Shown in pieces: positions 45,722-54,973 of a stretch of DNA of 64,000 nucleotides. Both the position numbers and the translations under genes were made by a program. Under the pieces are notes generated by a model, which worked only from the letters and a program-made list of their open reading frames with translations, did no database searches and was not told the origin of the DNA. How positions within the stretch are numbered: position 1 is the first letter of the stretch; each line of letters opens with the position of its first letter. Origin of the DNA: an uncultured Bacteroidales bacterium (lineage in GTDB: Bacteria > Bacteroidota > Bacteroidia > Bacteroidales > UBA932); contig ONKE01000013.1 in the NCBI GenBank assembly GCA_900318355.1, positions 91,814 to 155,813 on the forward strand. The letters run 5' to 3'.

Positions 45722-46288
45722 CTACCCGGCGAGGAATCCGCGGACGAGGGATTCGGCTTCGGCAAGGGCCGTGGCGAGGTCGTCGTTGACCAGCACGCGG
45801 TCGAACTGCGGGGCGTAGGTCATTTCCTCGGCAGCCTTGCCGACGCGTTTTTCAATTTCCTCGGGAGAATCGGTGCCGCGAAGGACGAGCCGCTGACGGA
45901 GAACTTCCACCGACGGGGCCTGGATGAATACCGACAGCGCGTTGTCGCCGAAATATTTCTTGAGGCTTACTCCGCCCTTGACGTCGACGTCGAAAATGAT
46001 GGTGTGGCCCTTGGCCCAGATGCGGTTGACTTCCGACTTGAGGGTGCCGTAGAAGCGGCCCGGGTAGACCTGCTCGTATTCGACGAACTTGCCGTCGGCG
46101 ATGAGGGCGCGGAAGGTCTCTTCGTTGTAGAAGAGGTATTCGACGCCGTCCTGTTCCTGTCCGCGGGGAGGACGGGAGGTTGCGGAAACGGAAAACTCCA
46201 TCTCGGGGAACAGCCTCAGGACATGCCCTACGACCGTGCTCTTGCCTGAACCGGAGGGAGCTGAAAAGATGATGACTTTACCTGCCAT
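45722..46288 (-). CDS. gmk: Guanylate kinase
   Basis: Phosphorylates GMP to GDP. The ATG at 46288 gives MAGKVIIFSAPSGSGKST with the Walker A loop at 10-18; the upstream in-frame start would add eight residues lying next to the promoter. GMP-binding blocks SRPPRGQEQDGVEYLF and FVEYEQVYPGRFYGT are present. The 188-residue length is normal. It pairs with nadD and shares a divergent promoter region with fba. Confidence 0.96.
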   Translation of the reverse strand: MAGKVIIFSAPSGSGKSTVVGHVLRLFPEMEFSVSATSRPPRGQEQDGVEYLFYNEETFRALIADGKFVEYEQVYPGRFYGTLKSEVNRIWAKGHTIIFDVDVKGGVSLKKYFGDNALSVFIQAPSVEVLRQRLVLRGTDSPEEIEKRVGKAAEEMTYAPQFDRVLVNDDLATALAEAESLVRGFLAG

Positions 46289-46309
46289 GAAAAAATTTCT
46301 TTGTTTGCG

Positions 46310-46317
46310 CAAAAATA
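46310..46317 (-). promoter_or_regulatory. Promoter -7 box for gmk-nadD
   Basis: On the minus strand this reads TATTTTTG, 21 bases before the gmk ATG. A TTG (plus-strand CAA 46334-46336) lies 16 bases upstream as a -33 candidate. It sits back to back with the fba box. Confidence 0.6.
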
Positions 46318-46319
46318 AC

Positions 46320-46327
46320 TAATTTTG
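46320..46327 (+). promoter_or_regulatory. Promoter -7 box for fba
   Basis: TAATTTTG fits TAnnTTTG, with TTTG (46300-46303) 16 bases upstream as the -33 element. The ATG follows at 46366. Confidence 0.65.
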
Positions 46328-46365
46328 CGTCGCCAATCGCAAAAAACCTTAATTTTATCATAAAT

Positions 46366-47367
46366 ATGGTATCTTACAAAGAACTCGGCCTTGTGAACAC
46401 CAGAGAGATGTTCGCAAAGGCCGTAGCCGGCGGTTACGCCATCCCCGCATTCAATTTCAACAACATGGAGCAGCTCCAGGCCATCATCCAGGCCGCTGCC
46501 GAGACCAAATCCCCGGTCATCCTCCAGGTTTCCAAAGGCGCTCGCAACTACGCCAACCAGACCCTCCTCCGCTACATGGCAGAAGGTGCCGTGCAGTATG
46601 CCAAGGAGCTCGGTTGGGAGCATCCCCAGATCGTCCTCCACCTGGACCATGGCGACACTTTCGAACTCTGCAAGAGCTGCGTCGACCTCGGTTTCTCTTC
46701 CGTCATGATCGATGCTTCCTCCAAGCCCTACGAGGAAAACATCGCCCTCACGAAACAGGTTGTTGAATATGCCCACAAGTACGATGTGACCGTCGAGGCC
46801 GAACTCGGCGTCCTGGCCGGTGTCGAGGATGAGGTTTCCTCCGAGGTTTCCCACTACACCAAGCCTGAGGAAGTTATCGACTTCGCCACCCGCTCGGGCT
46901 GCGACTCCCTGGCAATCTCCATCGGTACCTCCCACGGCGCCTACAAGTTCAAGCCCGAGCAGTGCAAGCGCGACCCCAAGACCGGCCGCCTTGTTCCCCC
47001 GCCGCTTGCCTTCCACGTCCTCCACGAGGTTGAGAAGAAGCTCCCCGGCTTCCCGATCGTCCTCCACGGCTCATCCAGCGTTCCCCAGGAATATGTCGAC
47101 ATGATCAACGAGCATGGCGGCAAGCTTCCCGACGCTGTCGGTATCCCCGAGGAGCAGCTCCGCGAGGCCTCCAAGAGCGCAGTGTGCAAGATCAACATCG
47201 ACTCCGACAGCCGTCTGGCCATGACCGCAGCCATCCGCAGGGTCTTCGACGAGAAGCCCGGCGAGTTCGACCCGCGCAAATACCTCGGCCCTGCCCGCGA
47301 CGAGATGAAGAAGCTCTACATGCACAAGATCATCAACGTCCTCGGTTCTAACGGAAAAGCCGAATAA
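46366..47367 (+). CDS. fba: Class II fructose-bisphosphate aldolase
   Basis: Splits fructose 1,6-bisphosphate into DHAP and glyceraldehyde 3-phosphate using zinc. Visible blocks are AIPAFNFNNMEQ, VLHLDHGDTFELCKSC with a zinc-binding His, SVMIDASSKPYEEN, VEAELGVLAGVEDE, SIGTSHGAYKF and LHGSSSVPQEYV. The 333 residues fit the Bacteroidetes enzyme. The codon choice is strongly biased to C-ending codons, as expected for a highly expressed gene. A strong terminator follows. Confidence 0.97.
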   Translation: MVSYKELGLVNTREMFAKAVAGGYAIPAFNFNNMEQLQAIIQAAAETKSPVILQVSKGARNYANQTLLRYMAEGAVQYAKELGWEHPQIVLHLDHGDTFELCKSCVDLGFSSVMIDASSKPYEENIALTKQVVEYAHKYDVTVEAELGVLAGVEDEVSSEVSHYTKPEEVIDFATRSGCDSLAISIGTSHGAYKFKPEQCKRDPKTGRLVPPPLAFHVLHEVEKKLPGFPIVLHGSSSVPQEYVDMINEHGGKLPDAVGIPEEQLREASKSAVCKINIDSDSRLAMTAAIRRVFDEKPGEFDPRKYLGPARDEMKKLYMHKIINVLGSNGKAE

Positions 47368-47382
47368 GGCTTTCCTGAAATC

Positions 47383-47424
47383 AAAAAGTCGGGCGCTCCG
47401 CAGCGGGGCGCCCGACTTTTTTTT
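47383..47424. terminator. Bidirectional terminator between fba and the S9 peptidase
   Basis: A stem with core GTCGGGCGC/GCGCCCGAC, extended by A/T pairs (47383-47396 with 47408-47421), then eight T residues on the plus strand and five on the minus strand. It serves both convergent genes. Confidence 0.92.
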
Positions 47425-47426
47425 CG

Positions 47427-49403
47427 TTACAGGTAATCTTCGAAATAGCGGGTGACTTTGTCCATGAGGTGGACGCGGTTGTCGCCGAAGACGTTGTGTT
47501 CCGCGACGGGGTAGGGGAAGTAGTCGACTGGTATGAGGGTATCGATGCAGGCCTGGATGAAGCTGAGGCTGTGCTGCCAGACGACGGTGTTGTCGATTGC
47601 GCCCTGGCAGATGAGTAGATGGCCCTTAAGGTCTCCCGCCTTGCCGATGAGGGAAGTTTGCGCGAAGCCTTCGGGGTTGGTCTCCTCGGTTTCCATGTAG
47701 CGCTCTCCGTACATTATCTCATACCATTTCCAGTCGATTACGGGGCCGCCGGCCACGCCGACTTTGAAGACGTCCGGGTAGCTTGTCATCAGCGAGATGG
47801 TCATGAAGCCGCCGTAGCTCCAGCCATGGACGCCGATGCGGTCGCAGTCGACCCAGGGCTCGGCCATCAGGCGGCGGATTCCGACCATCTGGTCGGCCAT
47901 TTCGGCCTGTCCGCAGCGGCGGTGGATGGCCTGTTCATAGGCGAGGCCGCGGTTTTGGGTGCCGCGTCCGTCCTGGACGTAGACTACGTAGCCGCGCTGG
48001 GCCATGAGCACTTCCCAAAGGCGCACTCCGCCCAGCCATGAATCCGTAACCATCTGGGAATGAGGACCTCCGTAGACGTAGAGGACGACCGGGTATTTCT
48101 TTTCAGGGTCGAAGTCGGCCGGCTTGAAAAGACGATAGTAATTGTCGTAGCTGCCGTCGGCGGAGGGCACCGTGCCGAACTCGATTTCGCCGGTTGCATA
48201 GTCAGCAAGAGGGTCGGGGAAGGCGCGGCGGAATTTTTCGCGTCCTTTCCCGTCGGTGGAGACGACAGCGACTCCGCCCGGGTCGTTGAAGGAGGACCAG
48301 CGGTCGAGGAACCACCCTCCGTCGAGGCTTACGGCGACGTTGTGCCAGCCGCGCAAGGAAGTGAGCCTCAGAGGCTTGCCGATTCGCGTCGCTTCGACTT
48401 TCGAGGCTTTGCGGCCCTTTGCCGGAGTGAGGTCGATCCGGAACAGGTGGTTCTCAACGGGCGAGACTTCGGCGGAGGTGTAGAAGATGCTGCTTCCGCG
48501 GACTGCGGAAATGGCGACGTCGGCTTCGCAGGAGGTTATGCGCCGGACAGTGCCGAGCGTGTCGCAGAGGTAGAGCTGACGGTAGCCGTCACGGTTGGCG
48601 GTGCGGTAGACGAAGTGATAGTTTTCGCCTGTAAAATAAAGAGGGTCAAGCGGTTCCACGTATTTGTCGGAATGCTCCTCCAGCAGGGTGCGGACGAACG
48701 AACCGTCGACGGCGCGGTACATATTGAGGCGGCAGTGCTTCTGGCTTCGGTCGAGGACCTGTATGAAAATGTTGCGGCCGTCGGGCCCCCAGGAGATGTT
48801 GGTCAGGTAGCGGTCCGGGCCGAAATCGTCCGCCCGGGCGAACACCGTCTTTCCGCTGTGGCGGTCGAAAATGCCGAGCGAGACCACTTCTGAGGCCATT
48901 CCGTTCATAGGATATTTTATGCTGCGAAGCGTTCCGGTGCGGGTGGTGATGTCGAGAAGGGGGAAGTCGGTCACGGCGCTTTCGTCCTTGCGGTAAAAGG
49001 CGATTTTCGTGGAGTCCGGCGACCAGAAGACGCCGCCGTCAATGCCGAATTCGTTGCGGCTTACGCTTTGGCCTATAACCATTTGCGAGTGTTCCGGACG
49101 GGCTACGAGGACGGTGTCGCCGTCGCCGCAGCACCAGAGGCTGCCGTCGCCGGCAATGAAGGTGTCGAGACTCGTCTTTCGGGCGAAGCTGATCCCTTCG
49201 CCGGAAAGCGCGGCCATTTCCGGCCGGATGTCGGCTTCCTTGCTTCTTTGGGGCCACATCGCGGGGTTGCGAACTGCGTCATACATAGACAGTTTCTTTC
49301 CGTCTTCGGGACCGGCGGGACGGACCTGCAGGGTCTGGGCTTTTGCAGGGTAAAACGATATAGTAAGTAAAAGATACAGTGAGAGATAAGCAGTTTTTTC
49401 CAT
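47427..49403 (-). CDS. S9 family dipeptidyl peptidase IV-like protease
   Basis: 658 residues with a signal peptide (about 1-22). The N-terminal beta-propeller contains RNEFGIDGGVFWSPDSTKIA and FYRKDESAVTDFPL, typical of the DPP-IV (S9B) branch. The alpha/beta-hydrolase triad is Ser529 in HGWSYGGFM, Asp604 in GAIDNTVVWQ and His636 in PVAEHNVFG. DPP-IV removes dipeptides, often X-Pro, from peptide N-termini in the periplasm. It is divergent from the SusC cluster, suggesting a shared role in peptide use, which is inference. Confidence 0.94.
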   Translation of the reverse strand: MEKTAYLSLYLLLTISFYPAKAQTLQVRPAGPEDGKKLSMYDAVRNPAMWPQRSKEADIRPEMAALSGEGISFARKTSLDTFIAGDGSLWCCGDGDTVLVARPEHSQMVIGQSVSRNEFGIDGGVFWSPDSTKIAFYRKDESAVTDFPLLDITTRTGTLRSIKYPMNGMASEVVSLGIFDRHSGKTVFARADDFGPDRYLTNISWGPDGRNIFIQVLDRSQKHCRLNMYRAVDGSFVRTLLEEHSDKYVEPLDPLYFTGENYHFVYRTANRDGYRQLYLCDTLGTVRRITSCEADVAISAVRGSSIFYTSAEVSPVENHLFRIDLTPAKGRKASKVEATRIGKPLRLTSLRGWHNVAVSLDGGWFLDRWSSFNDPGGVAVVSTDGKGREKFRRAFPDPLADYATGEIEFGTVPSADGSYDNYYRLFKPADFDPEKKYPVVLYVYGGPHSQMVTDSWLGGVRLWEVLMAQRGYVVYVQDGRGTQNRGLAYEQAIHRRCGQAEMADQMVGIRRLMAEPWVDCDRIGVHGWSYGGFMTISLMTSYPDVFKVGVAGGPVIDWKWYEIMYGERYMETEETNPEGFAQTSLIGKAGDLKGHLLICQGAIDNTVVWQHSLSFIQACIDTLIPVDYFPYPVAEHNVFGDNRVHLMDKVTRYFEDYL

Positions 49404-49420
49404 TGCGGCCTATTTTTCTT

Positions 49421-49428
49421 CAAATATA
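49421..49428 (-). promoter_or_regulatory. Promoter -7 box for the S9 peptidase
   Basis: On the minus strand this reads TATATTTG, 17 bases before the ATG at 49403, giving a very short leader. Confidence 0.5.
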
Positions 49429-49462
49429 AGGTTTAAAATTTGATTTCTAAGAAAAAAAACCT

Positions 49463-49470
49463 TACTTTTG
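49463..49470 (+). promoter_or_regulatory. Promoter -7 box for the SusC cluster
   Basis: TACTTTTG fits TAnnTTTG, 63 bases before the susC-like ATG at 49534. TTTG (49439-49442) and TTTC (49444-49447) are -33 candidates. Confidence 0.5.
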
Positions 49471-49533
49471 TAAATATTACGGGCGGGTAGTTGCATCCCC
49501 TTTACGAACTTCCTGCCGCTTAACAAGTAGATT

Positions 49534-52500
49534 ATGAACATGTGTTTCCATTGCCGGAGGAGCGTGCTGCTCCTGGCTGTTTTTTTGTTGTTCTGCCTCC
49601 CTTCCTATGCGCAGGATTCCTCCGGAGGCCGTGAAAAGACAGTCCACGGTACGGTCGTCGACGAATCCGGCGAGCCGGTCATCGGCTGCGCCGTCTATCA
49701 GAGCGACAATGTCGGTGGCGGCGTCGCCACCAATGTCGACGGCGTCTTCGTCATCAAGGTTTCCCAGGATGTGACAGAGCTCGTTTTCGAAGCCCTCGGT
49801 TATGAAAAGGTCACCCTCCCGGTCGACAAAGTCCGCCGCGTCCGCCTCCGCTCCGAGTCGCAAAAGCTTGACGACGTTGTGGTTACCGGTATCTTCACCC
49901 GAAAGAAAGACTCCTTCACCGGTTCGGTCCAGACCATCTCCTCCGAAGAAATCAAGCGCGTCTCCAACTCCAACGTCGTCCAGGCCCTCAAGAACCTCGA
50001 CCCCTCCCTCCTCGTCCTCGAAAACCTCGAAGCCGGCTCCAACCCCAACGCCATGGCCTCCATGCAGCTGCGCGGTGCGTCGACTTTTGCAGTCGAGACG
50101 TCCGGTTTGAAGAGCAACTTCCTAAATGACGCCAATGTGCCGTTGTTTATTCTGGATGGTTTTGAGACTTCTCTGGAAAAAATAACGGACATGGACATGA
50201 ACCGTATCCAGAGCATAACTATCTTGAAAGATGCTTCCGCCAAGGCAATTTATGGTTCCAAAGGAGCGAATGGTGTTATCGTCGTAGAGACAAAGTCTCT
50301 TAATAATGAGCATACTCTTATAACATACACGGGTAATCTTGCCTTGGAAGCACCGGATTTAACGAGTTACAATCTTTGCAACTCGTTGGAAAAACTGGAA
50401 GTTGAGTATAGGGAAGGTATGTATACCGGAGTGCGCGGCAACGTGGATTCCAAGGAATTAGTGGCTCTGCAGCACCTTTATAATGACAGGCTTAGACGTG
50501 CATTGGAAGGAGAAGACAATTACTGGTTGTCAAAGCCGTTACGTATCGGCATCGGACAAAAACATACCCTGGAAGCAGAATTAGGCGGGAAAGACCTTCG
50601 TGCTCTTCTGAATGTGTCATATAATGATGTTCAGGGTGTTATGAAGGAGTCGTTCCGTGATATCCTGACTGCGCAGGCCAATGTCTCTTACAGGCGTGGA
50701 AAGTGGACGTTCCGCAATATCATGGATATTGCCAGCATGTCCAGCAGCGAGTCCCCGTGGGGGTCTTTTTCTGAGTACGCTTTGATGAATCCGTATGATT
50801 CTCCTTACGATGATGAAGGAAATCTTGTAAAGGCAGTCTGGCCCGGGGTTTACACATCTCCAGAGGGTTATTCGACCAGTTATCGTTCCCAGTACCCGGT
50901 TGGTAATCCAATGTGGAATGCCAGGGTTGGAATGCGTGATACCGGAGAATACCTGAATTTTACCGACAATTTGTATGCAGAATTGCAATTGTTTACTTTC
51001 CTTAAAATTGTGGGTCGATTCGGTATCGATACCAAAAGGACCGGATATGAGACATTTAAACCTGCCGATCATACGGATTTCCTGAGATATACCAGTGCGG
51101 ATGATTTACTCAGGCGAGGGTCTTATTCTCAAACACGCGGCACTTCTACTACCATTTCCGGAGATGTTTCAGCGCAGTTCAGTAGGACCTTTAATAAGCT
51201 GCATGACTTGTTTGCAACTGGACAATATAGTATTTCGAGTAGATCTTATTCTGAAGTTCAGCACACGGCGGAGGGATTTCCTAACAGTCATATGTCCAAT
51301 ATTTATTTCGCCCGTCAATATGCGATGGGAACGACTCCTACAGGCTATGACGGCATCTATCGTGACATCGGTTTCCTTCTAACTGTCGGTTATTCCTACG
51401 ATAACAGATATATGGCGGATGCAACGTTCAGGGCAAGTGGCGCTACTGTTTTCGGTACGAATAACCGCTGGGGCTTGTTTTGGAGTATCGGCGCGGCATG
51501 GAATCTTCACAATGAAGATTTCTTAAAAGGGGCGGCATCGTGGCTTCAGCAACTTAAACTTCGCGGGAGCGTCGGTTCTTCCGGCAATCAGAATTATTCG
51601 GTTGCCACATCACTCCCAGTTTATAACTATTTCAGTTCCAAGTATTATAATGGTTTTGCCGGAGCTTCTCTCAGCAATATGGCAAATCCTTATCTTGGAT
51701 GGGAGGAAAAACTCGAATACAATATTGGCCTTGACTTTCGGGCCAAACGGATCACCGCCACATTGGACGCCTATCTGGCGGATACCCGTAATCTTTTGTT
51801 CGCCAGGAGTCTTGTTCCTTCAACAGGATTCAGTACCGTGCAGGATAACATGGGCGTTGTCAGGAATCGTGGGTTGGAGCTTAGTTTAGGGTATACGATA
51901 TATCAGCATGCGGCTTCATATGTTACGGTATTCGGCCGTTTTGCTTTCAATGACAACCGAGTCTTAAAGATATCCGAAGCTATAGAAGAATATAATCGCC
52001 AGCAACAAGCCAATGCAAAGGAAACCGGCGCGAATGCTCCGGTGATACAGTATTATGACGGTGTTCCTCTCCATAGTATTTGGGCTGTACGATCGCTGGG
52101 TGTAAATCCGTTGGACGGACAAGAAATATTCTTGGATCGAGACGGAAATATGACAGACACGTGGGACCCCGCAGATTTAGTCAACTGCGGTTCGTCCGAT
52201 CCGGTTCTGACTGGTAATTTCGGGGTTAACGGTGAGGTGAAAGGAATTGGATTCAACGTTACTTTCCGCGTTCAGGCGGGGGGGTATTTATACAATAATA
52301 CGCTCTTGCAGAAAGTTGAAGGAGCAGACATCGTTGATAATGTTGACCGTCGCTTGTTCCTTGGACGCTGGGCCGGAGCCGGTTCCGAGTCACAGTTCCT
52401 AAATGGTTTCAAAAATGGAATTGTCGGCAATGTTCGGACGACTTCGCGTTTTGTGCAAAGAAACAATCAGCTGAACGTCTCCGCCATGTCACTTTACTAT

Positions 52501-52659
52501 GAGTTTCCTGCTCGCTGGATTGCCAGTCTGCATATGCGTCGTCTCAGGCTGTCATTCAATACCAATGACCTATATACCTTCTCGTCTATTGATATTGAGC
52601 GTGGAACCAGTTATCCCTATGCGCGAACTTTTACCTTCTCCTTAACGGCAACCTTTTAA
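49534..52659 (+). CDS. SusC/RagA-type TonB-dependent receptor (mosaic gene)
   Basis: An outer-membrane import channel of 1041 residues. Order: signal peptide (about 1-27), carboxypeptidase-regulatory-like domain (about 36-105), TonB plug (about 115-255, with LKDASAKAIYGSKGANGV), and a 22-strand barrel ending in FSLTATF. It works with the SusD lipoprotein, which caps the channel. The DNA is mosaic: the first ~560 bases are GC-rich (39 of 60 at 49981-50040) and the rest AT-rich (21 of 60 at 50281-50340), with the change near 50.08-50.10 kb inside the conserved plug. The substrate is unknown; downstream proteases suggest peptides. Confidence 0.95.
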   Translation: MNMCFHCRRSVLLLAVFLLFCLPSYAQDSSGGREKTVHGTVVDESGEPVIGCAVYQSDNVGGGVATNVDGVFVIKVSQDVTELVFEALGYEKVTLPVDKVRRVRLRSESQKLDDVVVTGIFTRKKDSFTGSVQTISSEEIKRVSNSNVVQALKNLDPSLLVLENLEAGSNPNAMASMQLRGASTFAVETSGLKSNFLNDANVPLFILDGFETSLEKITDMDMNRIQSITILKDASAKAIYGSKGANGVIVVETKSLNNEHTLITYTGNLALEAPDLTSYNLCNSLEKLEVEYREGMYTGVRGNVDSKELVALQHLYNDRLRRALEGEDNYWLSKPLRIGIGQKHTLEAELGGKDLRALLNVSYNDVQGVMKESFRDILTAQANVSYRRGKWTFRNIMDIASMSSSESPWGSFSEYALMNPYDSPYDDEGNLVKAVWPGVYTSPEGYSTSYRSQYPVGNPMWNARVGMRDTGEYLNFTDNLYAELQLFTFLKIVGRFGIDTKRTGYETFKPADHTDFLRYTSADDLLRRGSYSQTRGTSTTISGDVSAQFSRTFNKLHDLFATGQYSISSRSYSEVQHTAEGFPNSHMSNIYFARQYAMGTTPTGYDGIYRDIGFLLTVGYSYDNRYMADATFRASGATVFGTNNRWGLFWSIGAAWNLHNEDFLKGAASWLQQLKLRGSVGSSGNQNYSVATSLPVYNYFSSKYYNGFAGASLSNMANPYLGWEEKLEYNIGLDFRAKRITATLDAYLADTRNLLFARSLVPSTGFSTVQDNMGVVRNRGLELSLGYTIYQHAASYVTVFGRFAFNDNRVLKISEAIEEYNRQQQANAKETGANAPVIQYYDGVPLHSIWAVRSLGVNPLDGQEIFLDRDGNMTDTWDPADLVNCGSSDPVLTGNFGVNGEVKGIGFNVTFRVQAGGYLYNNTLLQKVEGADIVDNVDRRLFLGRWAGAGSESQFLNGFKNGIVGNVRTTSRFVQRNNQLNVSAMSLYYEFPARWIASLHMRRLRLSFNTNDLYTFSSIDIERGTSYPYARTFTFSLTATF

Positions 52660-52662
52660 ACT

Positions 52663-54156
52663 ATGAATCGCAAGTTTTTACTTCTTTTGGCTTCCGTCCT
52701 TATTGCAGGAGGTGCAGTTTCTTGCGGGAAATGGCTTGAAGCTACTTCCTCAGGTCAGATATCGGACTCCGACCTGTTTTCTTCCAGGAGTGGTTTTTTG
52801 GAGGCCTTGACCGGTGTCTATATCGATCTTGCTTCCTCTCAGTGTTATGGACAAAACTTCACATGGGGAGTCAACGATATAGTGATTTATCCGTACACAG
52901 CCAATTCTTACGCGTCGATTAGCACGTGGCAGAACCATCTTTACACGAATCAGACAGCTGTTCCCATCCTTAAGAGTATGTGGCAGGGCGCATATCATGT
53001 GATCGCAGATATCAATCGTCTGATTGCCGAACTGGAAGTAACAGATGTGCTTACTGATAAGGAAGAAAAGAGTCTTATACGTGGCGAACTTCTCGCTTTG
53101 CGTGCTTTTATACATTTTGACCTTCTGCGCATGTATGGCCCTATCGGTTTTTCCGAAGAGGATAAACAGAAGTTAGTCATACCTTATGCTACGGCCTATT
53201 CTCTTGATCCGGCCCCGCAACATACCTTGGAAAAAACGATGTCCCTGATCGAGTCGGATATTGATGCGGCTTTACAGGCGCTTTCGGAAGATCCAATAAC
53301 AGGCAAGGCTTCTGCACGGTTCTTTTCCACCTGTAATGCAGATGGTTATTGGAACGGCCGTTTGCGCCATATGAACTACTACGCTGCGGAGGCCCTTAAG
53401 GTTCGCGTCCTTTTATGGCAGGACCGTGTGGCGGAAGCCGCTTCATTGGCGAAGACCATTGCTGAAGAGGCACTGGCTGTAGGTGCTGTGTCTTGGACAG
53501 ATCCGGATGCGCAACTCAAGGCAGTCAGCAGTGATGTCAGGGATTGGACTTTCTCTACAGAGCAATTATTCTCCTTGGATGTTACATCGCTCTATGATAA
53601 TGTTCAACCATATTTCTTCAACAACATTAAGGGAAGTGTCTCCTTGGAGGTGGATCCTCTTGTCGTTGAGAATTTTTTCAACCCTGAATCAGAGGACGGA
53701 AATGAAGATATTCGTGGCCCGGCAATGATGTTGTCTTATAACGGATCCTCATTCAAATTGAATAAGTATTTCGGATCGTCCTCACAGAGTGCCGAGTTCC
53801 GCGACAGAGTCCCGCTGATTCGCTTATCAGAGCTATATCTTATTCAAGCAGAGGGTGCTTTGCAGGCAAATGATTCGGAAACGTTTTTCTCCTGTCTTGA
53901 TGCTATACGGGCCCATCGCGGTATTACAGGAGAAAGTCGCGGCTCTGTTCCATTCGATGAAATTGGTATCTTCGAAGAATATGTTCGAGAGTTTGCAGGG
54001 GAAGGCCAATTATTTTTCTATGAAAAACGCGTATATGGGCGCAACCGGGCACCGGTAAGGACAGTTTCACCTTATTTGACGAATGTGCCGGCGTCAAAAT
54101 TATTTGTTTACCCTTATCCGTTGGAGGAGATTTCGTATGGTCGGGTTCAAGAATAG
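52663..54156 (+). CDS. SusD/RagB-type surface lipoprotein
   Basis: A 497-residue substrate-binding partner of the SusC channel, with lipobox AVSC. TPR-like helices support the fold (GAYHVIADINRLIAELEV; ELLALRAFIHFDLLRMYGPI; AAEALKVRVLLWQDRV), and the C-terminal part holds LIRLSELYLIQAEGALQAN, a hallmark of the family. It starts 3 bp after the susC-like stop. The gene is AT-rich compared with the window, like the 3' part of its partner. Confidence 0.95.
   Translation: MNRKFLLLLASVLIAGGAVSCGKWLEATSSGQISDSDLFSSRSGFLEALTGVYIDLASSQCYGQNFTWGVNDIVIYPYTANSYASISTWQNHLYTNQTAVPILKSMWQGAYHVIADINRLIAELEVTDVLTDKEEKSLIRGELLALRAFIHFDLLRMYGPIGFSEEDKQKLVIPYATAYSLDPAPQHTLEKTMSLIESDIDAALQALSEDPITGKASARFFSTCNADGYWNGRLRHMNYYAAEALKVRVLLWQDRVAEAASLAKTIAEEALAVGAVSWTDPDAQLKAVSSDVRDWTFSTEQLFSLDVTSLYDNVQPYFFNNIKGSVSLEVDPLVVENFFNPESEDGNEDIRGPAMMLSYNGSSFKLNKYFGSSSQSAEFRDRVPLIRLSELYLIQAEGALQANDSETFFSCLDAIRAHRGITGESRGSVPFDEIGIFEEYVREFAGEGQLFFYEKRVYGRNRAPVRTVSPYLTNVPASKLFVYPYPLEEISYGRVQE
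54123..54129 (+). promoter_or_regulatory. Shine-Dalgarno deciding the DUF4843 start
   Basis: GGAGGAG lies 7 bases before the ATG at 54137, inside the end of the SusD gene. It supports this start over an upstream in-frame ATG at 54083. Confidence 0.65.
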
Positions 54157-54973
54157 AATTTTGTGCTTTTTAGAACAAATCGGAGCTTCAACTTGTCTGT
54201 TGCTCCTGTGTGTTTCCTTGTCCGGATGCAAGAAGGATGAAATCAAACCTTATGCGCTGGAAGATTGTGCCGTAGTGTTTGAAGGCGTTACAAACAGCTT
54301 TTCAATGAAAGGGCACAATGATGAACAGACTGTGGAATTTAGGATACCAGTCAAAGTGGTCGGTCCACATGCCGATTACGATAGGCCGATAGGTTTGGAA
54401 GTCACCGACTCTACTGCTGTTCTGGGAAGAGATTTCGAAATCAAATCTGCAGTGATTCCCGCCGGTGCTCTGAAAACGGATATCATTATCAGTGTTAACC
54501 AACTGCCGGAAGATGTTACGGAGCGTGCAGTCCGTTTCAACTTGGTTCCGAATGATCATTTCCGTGCTGGGTACCCTAAATACAGCAAAGCTGTTGTTTC
54601 CTGGTCCGAGTTGTATGCGAGACCTCCATATTATGTCTGGAGATACTGGTATTTGTATATATGTCCTGCCTATAGCCAAGCCTTTCACAAACTGATGGTC
54701 GATGAGTTCGGAACAGATGTGGAGAAGTATACTTTACAGCGTGCGCGGGAAAAAGAAGAGCCGGACCGATACATATTCAAAACCCTCACTTGGTGGTATG
54801 CAGCGGCTCGTCATCTTTATGAAACGGTTGCTGCTTATGATGCAGCGCATCCTGACGCTCCCATGATGCACAGTGATGACTACGAGGAGTACAAATCTTA
54901 TGAGGTTGCCGTTGGAGAGGGCGTTCGTCCAGAGGTCATACCTACCATTCTTTCAACACTGACCGTGCTATGA
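54137..54973 (+). CDS. DUF4843 domain lipoprotein
   Basis: 278 residues from the ATG at 54137, which overlaps the SusD stop by 20 bp and has a good Shine-Dalgarno. Lipobox LSGC is followed by KKDEIKPYALEDCAVVFEG, the typical N-terminus of DUF4843 proteins encoded after SusC/SusD. A calx-beta-like stretch follows (VTDSTAVLGRDFEI, then IPAGALKTDIIISV). The Trp/Tyr-rich middle (PPYYVWRYWYLYICPAYS) could bind ligand. Function is unknown; a surface accessory of the SusCD complex is likely. Confidence 0.85.
   Translation: MVGFKNRILCFLEQIGASTCLLLLCVSLSGCKKDEIKPYALEDCAVVFEGVTNSFSMKGHNDEQTVEFRIPVKVVGPHADYDRPIGLEVTDSTAVLGRDFEIKSAVIPAGALKTDIIISVNQLPEDVTERAVRFNLVPNDHFRAGYPKYSKAVVSWSELYARPPYYVWRYWYLYICPAYSQAFHKLMVDEFGTDVEKYTLQRAREKEEPDRYIFKTLTWWYAAARHLYETVAAYDAAHPDAPMMHSDDYEEYKSYEVAVGEGVRPEVIPTILSTLTVL

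Noticed and set aside
54083-54136. Longer N-terminus for the DUF4843 protein
   Set aside because: It would place basic residues before the lipoprotein signal and overlap SusD further; the ATG at 54137 has a good Shine-Dalgarno.
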